From: a bacterium
GTDB lineage: Bacteria; Oederibacteriota; CAKKQC01
Length of the DNA: 64,000 nucleotides
Assembly: GCA_919901855.1 (NCBI GenBank)
Contig: CAKKQC010000038.1
Span: 1-64,000, forward strand
Reading direction: 5' to 3'
Positions within the stretch are counted from its first letter, which is position 1, and each line of letters starts with the position of its first letter. The notes under the pieces are model-generated. The model saw only the letters and a program-made list of their open reading frames with translations. It had not been told where the DNA came from and made no database searches. Of this stretch, positions 41,735 through 49,360 are shown in pieces. Made by a program: the position numbers and the translations under genes.

Positions 41735-43630
41735 ATGGCCACCGGCCGCCCCGAAAGCGTAGTCGTCGACACCGCGCAGAGCCCGCACGCGCGGGTCCGG
41801 CCCGTCCCGGTTTCCTCCGTCATGTTCGAGGACGCGTTCTGGGCGCCTCGGCTGGCCCTCAACCGGACGACGGTCATCCCGGCCCAGTGGCGGCACTGCG
41901 AGGAGACCGGCCGGGTCGACAACTTCCGTATCGCGTCCGGCCGCAAGCAGGGCGAATTCCGCGGGATCTTCTTCAACGATTCCGACGTCTACAAGTGGCT
42001 CGAGGCGGCGGCGTGGGCGCTGGCGTCCGGCCCCGATCCCGTGATCGAGGGTTTCGTCGCGACCGCGGCGGACGAGATCGCGGCGGCCCAACAGCCGGAC
42101 GGCTATCTCAACACGTACTTCATGTCCGGCCGGGCGAAGGACCGGTGGACGAACCTCAAGGACATGCACGAGCTCTACTGCGCCGGGCACTTCATCCAGG
42201 CCGCGGTAGCGCACCACCGCGTGACCGGGTCCGAGCAGCTCCTCGACACCGGGCGCCGGCTCGGGGACTGCATCGACCGCGTCTTCGGCCCCGAGTCCTC
42301 GGGCAAACGTCACGGCACCTGCGGCCATCCCGAGATCGAGACCGCGCTCGTCGAGCTTCACCGGGCCACGGGCGAGCGCCGGTATCTCGACCTCGCGAAG
42401 TTCTTCGTGGACATCCGGGGGCGCGGCGTCGTGGGCGGGGGCGAATACCACCAGGATCACGCGCCGTTCCGGGATCTTTCGGCCGTGGTGGGGCACGCGG
42501 TGCGGTGCGGCTACCTGGTCACGGGCGCGGCGGATGTCGCGCTCGAGACCGGGGACCCGGGGATCCGGGCCGCGCTGGACCGGCTCTGGGAGAACATGAC
42601 CACGCGACGCGCCTACGTGACGGGCGGCGTGGGGGCGCGGTACGAGGGCGAGGCGTTCGGCGGGGACTACGAGCTGCCCGACGACCGCGCCTACGCCGAG
42701 ACCTGCGCCGCGATCTCGATGGTGATGTGGGCGTGGCGGATGCTCGCGCTGACGGGCGAGGCCGTGTACGCGGACCGCATGGAATGGACGCTCCTCAACG
42801 CCGTCCTGCCCGGCATCTCGCTGGACGGAACCGGCTACTTCTACCCCAACCCGCTCGAGAGCGACGGGACCTACCGGCGCGAGCCGTGGTTCGGGTGCGC
42901 GTGCTGTCCGCCCAACGTGGCCCGCGTGATTGCCTCGCTGCCCGGATACGCGTACGGCGTCTCGGACCGGGCGGCCTGGGTCCACCTGTACGCGGCCGGC
43001 CGCGCGACGCTGGAGATTCCGGGCGCGGGGCCGGTCGTGATCGTCCAGCGGACGGAGTACCCTTGGGACGGGGCGGTGCGGCTCGAGGTGTCGGGCGAGG
43101 GCGATTTCGAGCTGCGGCTCCGGATCCCGGGCTGGTGCGAGGGAGGCGCGGCCGTGTTCGTCAACGGGTCGCCATTGGGCGCCCCCGCGGTGCCCGGGAG
43201 TTACGCCGTTATCCGGCGGTCGTGGCGCCGGGGCGACGTCGTGACGCTCACGCTCTCGATGCCCGCGGTCCGGCTCGAAGCGCATCCGCATCTCGCGGGA
43301 CATGAGACCAAAGTGGCGCTCGCGCGCGGACCTCTTGTCTACTGCGCGGAGGCCGCGGGCCCCGGGGACATCGACCCGCGGGACCTGGTCCTGCCGGACG
43401 GGGCGGCGATCGGCGCGCGCTTCGATCCCGGGCTGCTCGGCGGCGTGGCCGTGCTCGAGGCCGCGGCGCAGGCGGCCCGGCCGGACCCCGGATGGGGCGG
43501 GCGGCTCTACCGGCCCGTGCCCGGCGCGTCCGCGGCCGCCCGGGGCCCCGGACGGATGTGTGCGGTCCCGTACTTCGCCTGGGGCAACCGCGCGGCCGGG
43601 CGCATGCGCGTCTGGCTGAGGCGGGGCTGA
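41735..43630 (+). CDS. GH127-family beta-L-arabinofuranosidase-like protein
   Basis: 631 residues of the DUF1680/GH127 family, an alpha6/alpha6 barrel plus beta-sandwich. The four functional positions known from HypBA1 are all present: acid/base E306 (RYEGEAFGG), zinc ligands E322 and C324 (AYAETCAAIS), and the nucleophile/zinc pair C390-C391 in GCACCPPNVAR. Spacing between E306 and E322 (16 residues) equals that in HypBA1. The characterised activity is hydrolysis of beta-L-arabinofuranosides, for example on hydroxyproline-rich plant glycoproteins. No signal peptide is present. The gene starts 7 bases after the nucleoside hydrolase stop and ends 3 bases before the peptidase. Confidence 0.9.
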   Translation: MATGRPESVVVDTAQSPHARVRPVPVSSVMFEDAFWAPRLALNRTTVIPAQWRHCEETGRVDNFRIASGRKQGEFRGIFFNDSDVYKWLEAAAWALASGPDPVIEGFVATAADEIAAAQQPDGYLNTYFMSGRAKDRWTNLKDMHELYCAGHFIQAAVAHHRVTGSEQLLDTGRRLGDCIDRVFGPESSGKRHGTCGHPEIETALVELHRATGERRYLDLAKFFVDIRGRGVVGGGEYHQDHAPFRDLSAVVGHAVRCGYLVTGAADVALETGDPGIRAALDRLWENMTTRRAYVTGGVGARYEGEAFGGDYELPDDRAYAETCAAISMVMWAWRMLALTGEAVYADRMEWTLLNAVLPGISLDGTGYFYPNPLESDGTYRREPWFGCACCPPNVARVIASLPGYAYGVSDRAAWVHLYAAGRATLEIPGAGPVVIVQRTEYPWDGAVRLEVSGEGDFELRLRIPGWCEGGAAVFVNGSPLGAPAVPGSYAVIRRSWRRGDVVTLTLSMPAVRLEAHPHLAGHETKVALARGPLVYCAEAAGPGDIDPRDLVLPDGAAIGARFDPGLLGGVAVLEAAAQAARPDPGWGGRLYRPVPGASAAARGPGRMCAVPYFAWGNRAAGRMRVWLRRG

Positions 43631-43633
43631 CCG

Positions 43634-44785
43634 GTGCCGCTCCACGTCGAAACCGGCTTCCCGATGGCGAACGCGACCGCGATCGGCGTGGGTGACCGCG
43701 ACGGCCACCCCGAGGTCGCGTTCACGCCCGACCCCCACGGCGGGCCGGAGGCCCTCTGGTTCTACTTCCGGCTCGTGCGCGAGGGTCCCGAGCCGCGCGC
43801 CGGGGATCTCGTCCGCCTCGTCCTCAAGCATCCCGAGAACATGCTCGGCGGCGCGTGCCCGGAGAAGATCCGGCCGGTCGTGCGCGCGGCGGCCGGCGAC
43901 TGGGAGCGCCTGCCGGAGGGGCGCCGCGAGGAGCTTCCCGACGGCCGGTTGCGCATGGTCTGGATGATCCCCGCGCCCGCGGACTCGCTCGAGGTGGCGG
44001 CCTGCTACCCGTACGGCCACCCGGACCTCGTCGACCTCGTTCGCGAGACTCGCTGGTACTGGCGTGTCGCCACGATCGGGGTCTCGCAGGGCGGCCGCGG
44101 AATCGTCAGGATCGCGAACGATCCCGGGACGCCGGGGAGCACGCGCCCGGGCTTCTACCTGGTCGCGCGCCAGCACTCGGGGGAGACGACGGGATCGTGG
44201 GTGCTCGACGGGTTTCTTCGATACGTGGCCGCCCATCCGGAGCGCGCGCCGCTCGTGTGGGCGGTGCCGTTCGCGAACATCGACGGGGTCGAGCAGGGCG
44301 ACTACGGAAAGGACAACTTCCCGTACGACCTCAACCGGGCGTGGGGCGATCCGCCGATGCGGCACGAGACGGTCGTGATCCAGCGCGACCTCGCCCGCTG
44401 GAAGGCGCGGTGCCGGCCGGAGCTGGGACTCGACTTCCACTCGCCGGGGGCGTGCGAGGCCGAGGGCGTCTACGCCTTCCTTCCGGATCCCGGCAAGTTC
44501 CCGCTCGAGCACCGGGAGGCCGAGCGATGGACCGCGCTCCTGGCGGGGGCCCTCGTCCCCGAGTTCGCGGCGGCCCAGGTCGAGCAGGTGCCGTACTACA
44601 CCTCCCGCTGGACCACGCCGGACTTCACGACGTACTGCTTCGACAAGCTCCAGGTGCCGGGGCTCACGGTCGAGACGCCCTACGCCCTGTGCAATACCAC
44701 CGTCATGACCCGGGAGCTCTACCGGCAGGTGGGGTCCCGCATCGCGGCCGCCGTCTGCCGCGCCGTCGTCGCGGGCGGGGGCTGA
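43634..44785 (+). CDS. M14-like zinc carboxypeptidase family protein
   Basis: 383 residues from a GTG start. The first 130 residues are a beta-sandwich like the N-terminal domain of cytosolic carboxypeptidase-type M14 proteins (EALWFYFRLVREG). The zinc ligands are H161 and E164 in ARQHSGETTGSW and H249 in LGLDFHSPGA. YDLNRAWGDP supplies the substrate-binding Asn-Arg, and E327 in LTVETPY is the expected catalytic glutamate. All M14 residues are therefore retained. There is no signal peptide. It would remove C-terminal residues or deacylate a small peptide or amide; its place among three glycosidases suggests the operon handles a glycosylated peptide or amide. Confidence 0.82.
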   Translation: MPLHVETGFPMANATAIGVGDRDGHPEVAFTPDPHGGPEALWFYFRLVREGPEPRAGDLVRLVLKHPENMLGGACPEKIRPVVRAAAGDWERLPEGRREELPDGRLRMVWMIPAPADSLEVAACYPYGHPDLVDLVRETRWYWRVATIGVSQGGRGIVRIANDPGTPGSTRPGFYLVARQHSGETTGSWVLDGFLRYVAAHPERAPLVWAVPFANIDGVEQGDYGKDNFPYDLNRAWGDPPMRHETVVIQRDLARWKARCRPELGLDFHSPGACEAEGVYAFLPDPGKFPLEHREAERWTALLAGALVPEFAAAQVEQVPYYTSRWTTPDFTTYCFDKLQVPGLTVETPYALCNTTVMTRELYRQVGSRIAAAVCRAVVAGGG

Positions 44786-44789
44786 CGCC

Positions 44790-46877
44790 GTGCCTATCCC
44801 AAACGATTACGCGGAGCGCGTCTACGCCGGGGTGCTCGGCAAGATCATCGGGGTCTACCTCGGCCGGCCGATCGAGGGCTGGTCGTACCAGCGCATCGTC
44901 AAGGAGATCGGTGACGTCGCCTACTACGTGCACGGGAAGATCGGGGTCCCCCTGATCGTGACCGACGACGACATCTCGGGGACGTTCACGTTCCTGCGCG
45001 CCCTGCCCGACCACGGGAACCGGCGCGACATCACGGCGGAGCAGATCGGGAACACGTGGATGAACTACCTCATCGAGAACCGCACGATCCTGTGGTGGGG
45101 CGGGATGGGGAACTCGACCGAGCACACGGCGTACCTGCGGCTGAAGGCCGGGATCAAGGCCCCCGGGAGCGGGTCCATCGCGCTCAACGGGAAGGTCGTG
45201 GCGGAGCAGATCGGGGCCCAGATCTTCATCGACGGCTGGGCGATGGTGGCGCCGGGCGACCCGAAACTCGCGGCCGAGCTGGCGGCGAAGGCGGCCACCG
45301 TGTCGCACGACGGGGAAGCGAAGTACGGGGCCCAACTGCTTGCCGCCATGGAGGCGATGGCCTTCGTGGAGACCGACATCGAGAAACTCACGGACGCGGG
45401 CCTCGCCGTGATCCCGAAGGACTGCCTGATCGCGGCGCTCGTGGCGGACATCCGGGCGTGGAAGAAGAAGGAGCCGGACTGGCGCAAGACGCGCGACCAC
45501 ATCGAATCGGAATGGGGCTACGACAGGTACGCCGGCAACTGCCACATGATCCCGAATCACGCCCTCCTGCACCTCGCCTTTCAGTACTGCGACGGAGACT
45601 TCTCGAAGGCGTTGTTGATCGTGAACACGGCGGGGTGGGACACGGACTGCAACTCGGCCAACGTCGGGTGCCTCATGGGGATCCGGGGCGGGCTCGCGGG
45701 GCTGGAGGGGAAGCTCGATTGGCGCGGGCCGGTCGCCGACCGGATGTACCTGCCGACCGCGGACGGGGGCCGCGCGATCACCGATGCGCTGACCGAGGCG
45801 TATCACATCGTGAATGCCGGCCGCGCGCTGGCGGGTCAGGCGCCGGACGTCCCCAAGGGCGGTGCGCGGTTCCACTTCAGTCTCCCGGGGGCCGTCCAGG
45901 GCTGGCGTCCGATGGATCCGTCCGTGGACGAGGCCGCGGTCGAGAACGTCGCCCGGGCGGGGAGCCGGGGCCTGGCCATCCGGTTCAAGGGGCTGACCGG
46001 CGGGCAGGCGGCCCGGGTCGTGACCGACACCTTCATTCCCCCCGAGGCGTCGAAGATCGGCGGGTACGGCCTGATCGCGAGCCCGACCCTCTACCCGGGC
46101 CAGGTCGTGCGGGCGAAGCTCGACGCGGATGCATACAGCGGCGCGCCCGTGACGGCGAGGCTGTTCGTGCGCGCCTACGGGGCGAAGGACGAGCCGGTCA
46201 TGGTCCATGGGCCGGATGTCATTCTGGCGCCGGGTGCTGAGGCGGAGACCGAATGGCGGGTGCCCGACCTCGCGGGCGCCCCCGTGTTCCAGGTCGGCCT
46301 CGAGCTCGCGGGGGCCGGCGCGGGAACGGTTCACCTCCTCTCGCTGGGCTGGGAGGGCGCTCCGGACGTCACGCTCGGCCGGCCGAAGGACGAGGGGAAG
46401 ATGTGGCTGAAGGCCTGGGTGGACGGCGCCGACCACTTCGAGCGCGACTGGGTCCTCGACGTCCGGCTCATGCAGGACCACGGCCGGGGGCTCGTGAGCC
46501 AGGGCACGCGCGAGTGGTGCGACTACCGGGCGGGCGTCACGCTGGTGCCGCACCTCATGGACGCCTGCGGGCTTGCCGTCCGTGTCCAGGGGATGCGCCG
46601 GTACTACGCGCTTGTGCTCACCCGCGAGTCGAAGGTGCGTCTCGTCAAGATGCTCGACCACGAGCGGCTCCTCGCCGAGGCCCCGTGCCCGGTCGAGTTC
46701 GGCGGGACCTATGAGCTGGCGCTGGAGGCGAAGGGCGACCGGCTCCTGGCGTTTGTCGGCGGGGTCCAGGTCTTCGACGCCCGCGACCCCGAGCGCTCGT
46801 TCAACGGCGGGGGGGTCGGGCTGATCGTCGAGGTCGGCCGGCTCCACGCCGGCCCGGTCACCATCCGGCCGGCTTAG
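44790..46877 (+). CDS. ADP-ribosylglycohydrolase-family enzyme with C-terminal LamG-like domain
   Basis: 695 residues from GTG 44790. The N-terminal 340 residues are the all-helical ARH/DraG fold. The magnesium site is built from T58-D59-D60-D61 (LIVTDDDISGTF) and D284/D286 (NTAGWDTDCNSANVGCLMG), both canonical. ARH enzymes release ADP-ribose from proteins or hydrolyse related ribosyl bonds; many environmental homologues in glycan operons have unknown furanoside substrates. Residues about 360-695 form beta-sandwich regions ending in a LamG/3-keto-disaccharide-hydrolase-like fold (YRAGVTLVPHLMDACGLAVR, GGGVGLIVEVGRLHAGPVTIR). This appended domain is unusual for DraG and fits a carbohydrate substrate. 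It is the last gene of the operon, and a toxin-antitoxin pair converges on it. Confidence 0.85.
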   Translation: MPIPNDYAERVYAGVLGKIIGVYLGRPIEGWSYQRIVKEIGDVAYYVHGKIGVPLIVTDDDISGTFTFLRALPDHGNRRDITAEQIGNTWMNYLIENRTILWWGGMGNSTEHTAYLRLKAGIKAPGSGSIALNGKVVAEQIGAQIFIDGWAMVAPGDPKLAAELAAKAATVSHDGEAKYGAQLLAAMEAMAFVETDIEKLTDAGLAVIPKDCLIAALVADIRAWKKKEPDWRKTRDHIESEWGYDRYAGNCHMIPNHALLHLAFQYCDGDFSKALLIVNTAGWDTDCNSANVGCLMGIRGGLAGLEGKLDWRGPVADRMYLPTADGGRAITDALTEAYHIVNAGRALAGQAPDVPKGGARFHFSLPGAVQGWRPMDPSVDEAAVENVARAGSRGLAIRFKGLTGGQAARVVTDTFIPPEASKIGGYGLIASPTLYPGQVVRAKLDADAYSGAPVTARLFVRAYGAKDEPVMVHGPDVILAPGAEAETEWRVPDLAGAPVFQVGLELAGAGAGTVHLLSLGWEGAPDVTLGRPKDEGKMWLKAWVDGADHFERDWVLDVRLMQDHGRGLVSQGTREWCDYRAGVTLVPHLMDACGLAVRVQGMRRYYALVLTRESKVRLVKMLDHERLLAEAPCPVEFGGTYELALEAKGDRLLAFVGGVQVFDARDPERSFNGGGVGLIVEVGRLHAGPVTIRPA

Positions 46878-46895
46878 CTGCGGCGCTACGTCTGG

Positions 46896-47183
46896 CTAGC
46901 CAGCCCGCTTCCTGATCGACTCGGTTAGCACCTCGTAGATTTCGCGGCGAGGCCCGATGCCGCGGACCACGATCATGCCACGTTCCTCCCCGTAGACGAT
47001 CCGGTACGGCTTGACGTGATAGGTCCGCAGTCCTGTGAGTTCCAACTCCAGCGCCTTGCCGTCTTCGGGATGCTCCCCGATGTGCCGAAGGGCGGCACGG
47101 ATGCGCCGCTTGTGTTCGGGATGGAGTCCGGAGAGGTACGTCCGGACGTCGGCCGGGATATCAACCCTCCGACGCGCGTTCAC
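46896..47183 (-). CDS. RelE/ParE-family toxin
   Basis: 95 residues of the RelE/ParE superfamily. The two N-terminal helices (ADVRTYLSGLHPEHKRRIRAALRHIGEHPEDG) and the strand block LTGLRTYHVKPYRIVYGEERGMIVVRGIGPRREIY follow the standard fold; the arginine and lysine in HVKPYRIVY are in positions used by RelE for mRNA cleavage. It probably cuts mRNA on the ribosome when free. The gene overlaps the antitoxin stop by 4 bases (ATGA), and the order antitoxin-then-toxin is usual. Base composition is less GC-rich than the flanking genes, which suggests recent arrival. Confidence 0.88.
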   Translation of the reverse strand: MNARRRVDIPADVRTYLSGLHPEHKRRIRAALRHIGEHPEDGKALELELTGLRTYHVKPYRIVYGEERGMIVVRGIGPRREIYEVLTESIRKRAG

Positions 47184-47443
47184 TCCGGCAGGGCTTCCTC
47201 AATCGTGACGCCCCGCCCACCGCGGGCGTAGAACTTGCCGCTCCTCCTGATCTGGCGCATGAGTGCGGGATCGGACAGGATCTCGATGGTCTCTTTGAAC
47301 GATTCATACTCCTCGATGTTGAGGATGATCGCGGCGGGCTTCCCGTTCTTCGTGACGACGATCTCATCTGCGCGATCCTGGACCCCGGAGACCAGCCGGG
47401 GGAGATGGGTCTTCACGTCGGTCAGCGACAGCGTCTTCGTCAC
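47180..47443 (-). CDS. Phd/YefM-family antitoxin
   Basis: 87 residues. The N-terminal Phd/YefM DNA-binding fold shows TLSLTDVKTHLPRLVSGVQDRADEIVVTKNGKPAAIILNIEEYES, where the SLTDVKTHL helix and the NGKPAAIIL strand are diagnostic. The C-terminal 35 residues, rich in charged residues, should wrap the toxin. It begins with GTG (47443) after an AGGAGG Shine-Dalgarno. A 16-bp palindrome 15 bases upstream is the likely autoregulatory operator. Confidence 0.88.
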   Translation of the reverse strand: MTKTLSLTDVKTHLPRLVSGVQDRADEIVVTKNGKPAAIILNIEEYESFKETIEILSDPALMRQIRRSGKFYARGGRGVTIEEALPE

Positions 47444-47457
47444 AGGAACCTCCTTCT

Positions 47458-47473
47458 GACCAGAATTCTGGTC
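47458..47473. promoter_or_regulatory. Palindromic operator of the toxin-antitoxin operon
   Basis: GACCAGAATTCTGGTC is a perfect 16-bp palindrome lying between the antitoxin start and a minus-strand TAGAAT (47483-47488). Its position over the expected transcription start fits repression by the antitoxin/toxin complex. Confidence 0.65.
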
Positions 47474-47482
47474 CGCGTGCCC

Positions 47483-47488
47483 ATTCTA
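47483..47488 (-). promoter_or_regulatory. -10 element of the toxin-antitoxin operon
   Basis: Minus-strand TAGAAT about 39 bases before the GTG start. Unlike many genes here this transcript has a leader and a strong Shine-Dalgarno, consistent with imported DNA. Confidence 0.4.
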
Positions 47489-47525
47489 GAAGGGAGCGGT
47501 CAGCCCGTCAAGCGGTTGCGGGCAG

Positions 47526-48482
47526 TCATATCCCGGCGAGGCGGCGGGCCTGGGCGAAGGACTCGAGCTTCCCGAAGCCGCCGGGGCCGGAGACGTTCAG
47601 GGCCCCCGCCGCGTTGCCGAGCCGGAGGGCGTCGCGAAGATCGAAGCCCCGGAGGATCCCGGCGAGGAACCCGCCGTCGAAGCAGTCGCCGGCGCCGGTG
47701 GCGTCCACGACCTTGACCTTGAATGCGGGGAGCTCGACGGGAGAGCCGCCGCGTGGCAATGCGTAACACCCCTTCGACCCGCGCTTTAGGACCACGACCT
47801 TCCGTACCCCGGCGGCGAAGGCGCGCTCGGCAATCGTGCGCGGATCACGGGAGCCGAAGGTCTCGCCGGCCTCCTCGATGCTCGGGAGATAGTAGTCCAC
47901 GAACGGGAGGCACATCTTCGCCAGCCGCCACCGGCGGCGCGGGTCCCAGCACGAGTCGAAGCTCGTGGTCAATCCGAGCTTCTTTGCCCGCGCCAGCAGG
48001 CGCCGCGCGGGTGGCCCGTCGAGCCGGGGGAGCAGGAAGAATCCGGAGAGGTGCAGAATCCGGTGCTTCTTCAGGAGTGAGTCCGGGAACATCCGGTCCG
48101 TGATCGCGCCGCTCGCGCCTTCGGTGTGCAGGAAGCTCCGCTCGCCGTCGGGGGTCACGAGCACGACCGTGGACGAGGACTGGAACCCGCCGACCACTTG
48201 CGCGCCCCCCAGGTCGACCCGGTTCTCGCGGAGGCGGCGGAGCAGGAACTCGCCGAACCCGTCCCGGCCCACGGCGGTGCCGATCGTGGGCTTCATTCCG
48301 AGCCGGGCGAGGGCGATGCCGGAGTTGACCGCGCACCCGCCGGTGAATAGCCCGATCGAGTCGATGAGCCCGAGCTTGCCCTTGCCCGGAATCGCGCGGA
48401 TCGGCCGCGCGGTCACGTCCGCGACCGCGTTCCCGACGCACAGGACATCCCGGGTGGCGCCGCCGTGCATGTATTCCCGCAT
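47526..48482 (-). CDS. PfkB-family carbohydrate kinase
   Basis: 318 residues of the ribokinase/PfkB superfamily. The first signature GLFTGGCAVNSGIALARLGMKP is at about 36-57, and the second, VKVVDATGAGDCFDGGFLAG, at about 254-273, includes the catalytic aspartate in GAGD. Substrates in the family range from ribose, fructose and adenosine to tagatose 6-phosphate and deoxygluconate. ATG 48482 is chosen because TATCAT lies 6 bases upstream on the minus strand; the much longer frame reaching 49307 is antisense to the aldolase gene. It shares a 45-base divergent promoter region with that aldolase-like gene, which suggests the two act on one sugar. Confidence 0.9.
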   Translation of the reverse strand: MREYMHGGATRDVLCVGNAVADVTARPIRAIPGKGKLGLIDSIGLFTGGCAVNSGIALARLGMKPTIGTAVGRDGFGEFLLRRLRENRVDLGGAQVVGGFQSSSTVVLVTPDGERSFLHTEGASGAITDRMFPDSLLKKHRILHLSGFFLLPRLDGPPARRLLARAKKLGLTTSFDSCWDPRRRWRLAKMCLPFVDYYLPSIEEAGETFGSRDPRTIAERAFAAGVRKVVVLKRGSKGCYALPRGGSPVELPAFKVKVVDATGAGDCFDGGFLAGILRGFDLRDALRLGNAAGALNVSGPGGFGKLESFAQARRLAGI

Positions 48483-48487
48483 GGGCC

Positions 48488-48494
48488 TATGATA
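48488..48494. promoter_or_regulatory. Bidirectional -10 core between kinase and aldolase-like genes
   Basis: The seven bases TATGATA read as TATGAT on the plus strand and TATCAT on the minus strand. On the minus side the kinase ATG is 6 bases away (leaderless). On the plus side transcription would begin near 48500 and the aldolase-like ATG 48528 is preceded by GGAGGG. Confidence 0.5.
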
Positions 48495-48527
48495 GCGGAA
48501 GATCATGAGCGTCCAGGGAGGGCTCGC

Positions 48528-49352
48528 ATGAGTATTCGTTACCGGCTGAACCGCATGTTCTTCACCTCCGGCCGTTGCCTGACGGTCGCGGCCGACCACG
48601 GCATCCACGGGGACATGGAGATGCTCCGGGGGCTGGAGGAGATGAAGACCATCATCCCCTCGATCATTTCGGCCGGCGCCGACGCCATCCACCTTACGCC
48701 CGGGACGGCGCACATTCTCCAGGAGGTCGCGGGCCGGACGAAGCCCGCGCTCGTCCTGCGCGCGGACTCCACCAACGTCTACGGCCCCCGCCCCTCGACT
48801 CCGTACTGCCGGCTCATCGGCGACGCCGTGGATGAGGGCCTGCGGTTCGACGCGGCCTGCATCATCGTGAACCTCCTCGACCTGCCCGACCAGCCGGGGC
48901 TCAAGGCCGAGTGCATCGACAACATCAACAAGCTGCGGTCGGAGTGCGACCGGACCGCGATGCCGCTCATGGTGATGCCGCTGCCGATGAAGCTCGGGAG
49001 CGCGGGCGGGTACGTGGCCGACAACGCGCTCGACCGCCTCATCCCCCTCGCGCGGATGGCCGCCGAGCTGGGCGCCGACGTCATCGAGTCCGACCCGCCC
49101 GAGCACCTCTCCGATTTCCACAAGGTCGTGAAGGCGGCCGGGGTGCCCGTGCTCGCGCGCGGCGGCTCGAAGGTGCCCGACGACGAGCTCATGAAGCGGA
49201 CGCAGGAGGTCGTCAAGCAGGGCGCATCGGGGATCGTCTACGGTCGCAACGTCATCCAGCACGCGGACCCGCGGAAGATGACCGTGGCCCTGCTGGCCCT
49301 CATCCACGCGAACGCCTCGCCCGAGCAGGCGCTCAAGATCCTGAAGGGCTGA
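48528..49352 (+). CDS. DhnA/LacD-type aldolase-like protein lacking the usual Schiff-base lysine
   Basis: 274 residues with the TIM-barrel pattern of the DeoC/LacD/DhnA class I aldolases: LTVAADHGIHGDMEMLRGLEEM at the start, AIHLTPGTAHILQ, and VLARGGSKVPDDELMKRTQEVVKQGASGIVYGRNVIQH at the end, matching phosphate-binding strands 7 and 8. On strand 6 the family has AD(x)xKTxY with the catalytic lysine; here it reads GADVIESDPPEHLSDF. The lysine is thus replaced, so either another residue serves or the enzyme is not a Schiff-base aldolase. GGAGGG lies upstream of the ATG. It is followed after 8 bases by the ceramidase-like gene. Confidence 0.82.
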   Translation: MSIRYRLNRMFFTSGRCLTVAADHGIHGDMEMLRGLEEMKTIIPSIISAGADAIHLTPGTAHILQEVAGRTKPALVLRADSTNVYGPRPSTPYCRLIGDAVDEGLRFDAACIIVNLLDLPDQPGLKAECIDNINKLRSECDRTAMPLMVMPLPMKLGSAGGYVADNALDRLIPLARMAAELGADVIESDPPEHLSDFHKVVKAAGVPVLARGGSKVPDDELMKRTQEVVKQGASGIVYGRNVIQHADPRKMTVALLALIHANASPEQALKILKG

Positions 49353-49360
49353 AGGCCGCC

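Noticed and set aside
48483-49307. N-terminal extension of the PfkB kinase frame
   Set aside because: It runs antisense through the aldolase-like gene and has no kinase sequence; the TATCAT spacing and family start both point to 48482.
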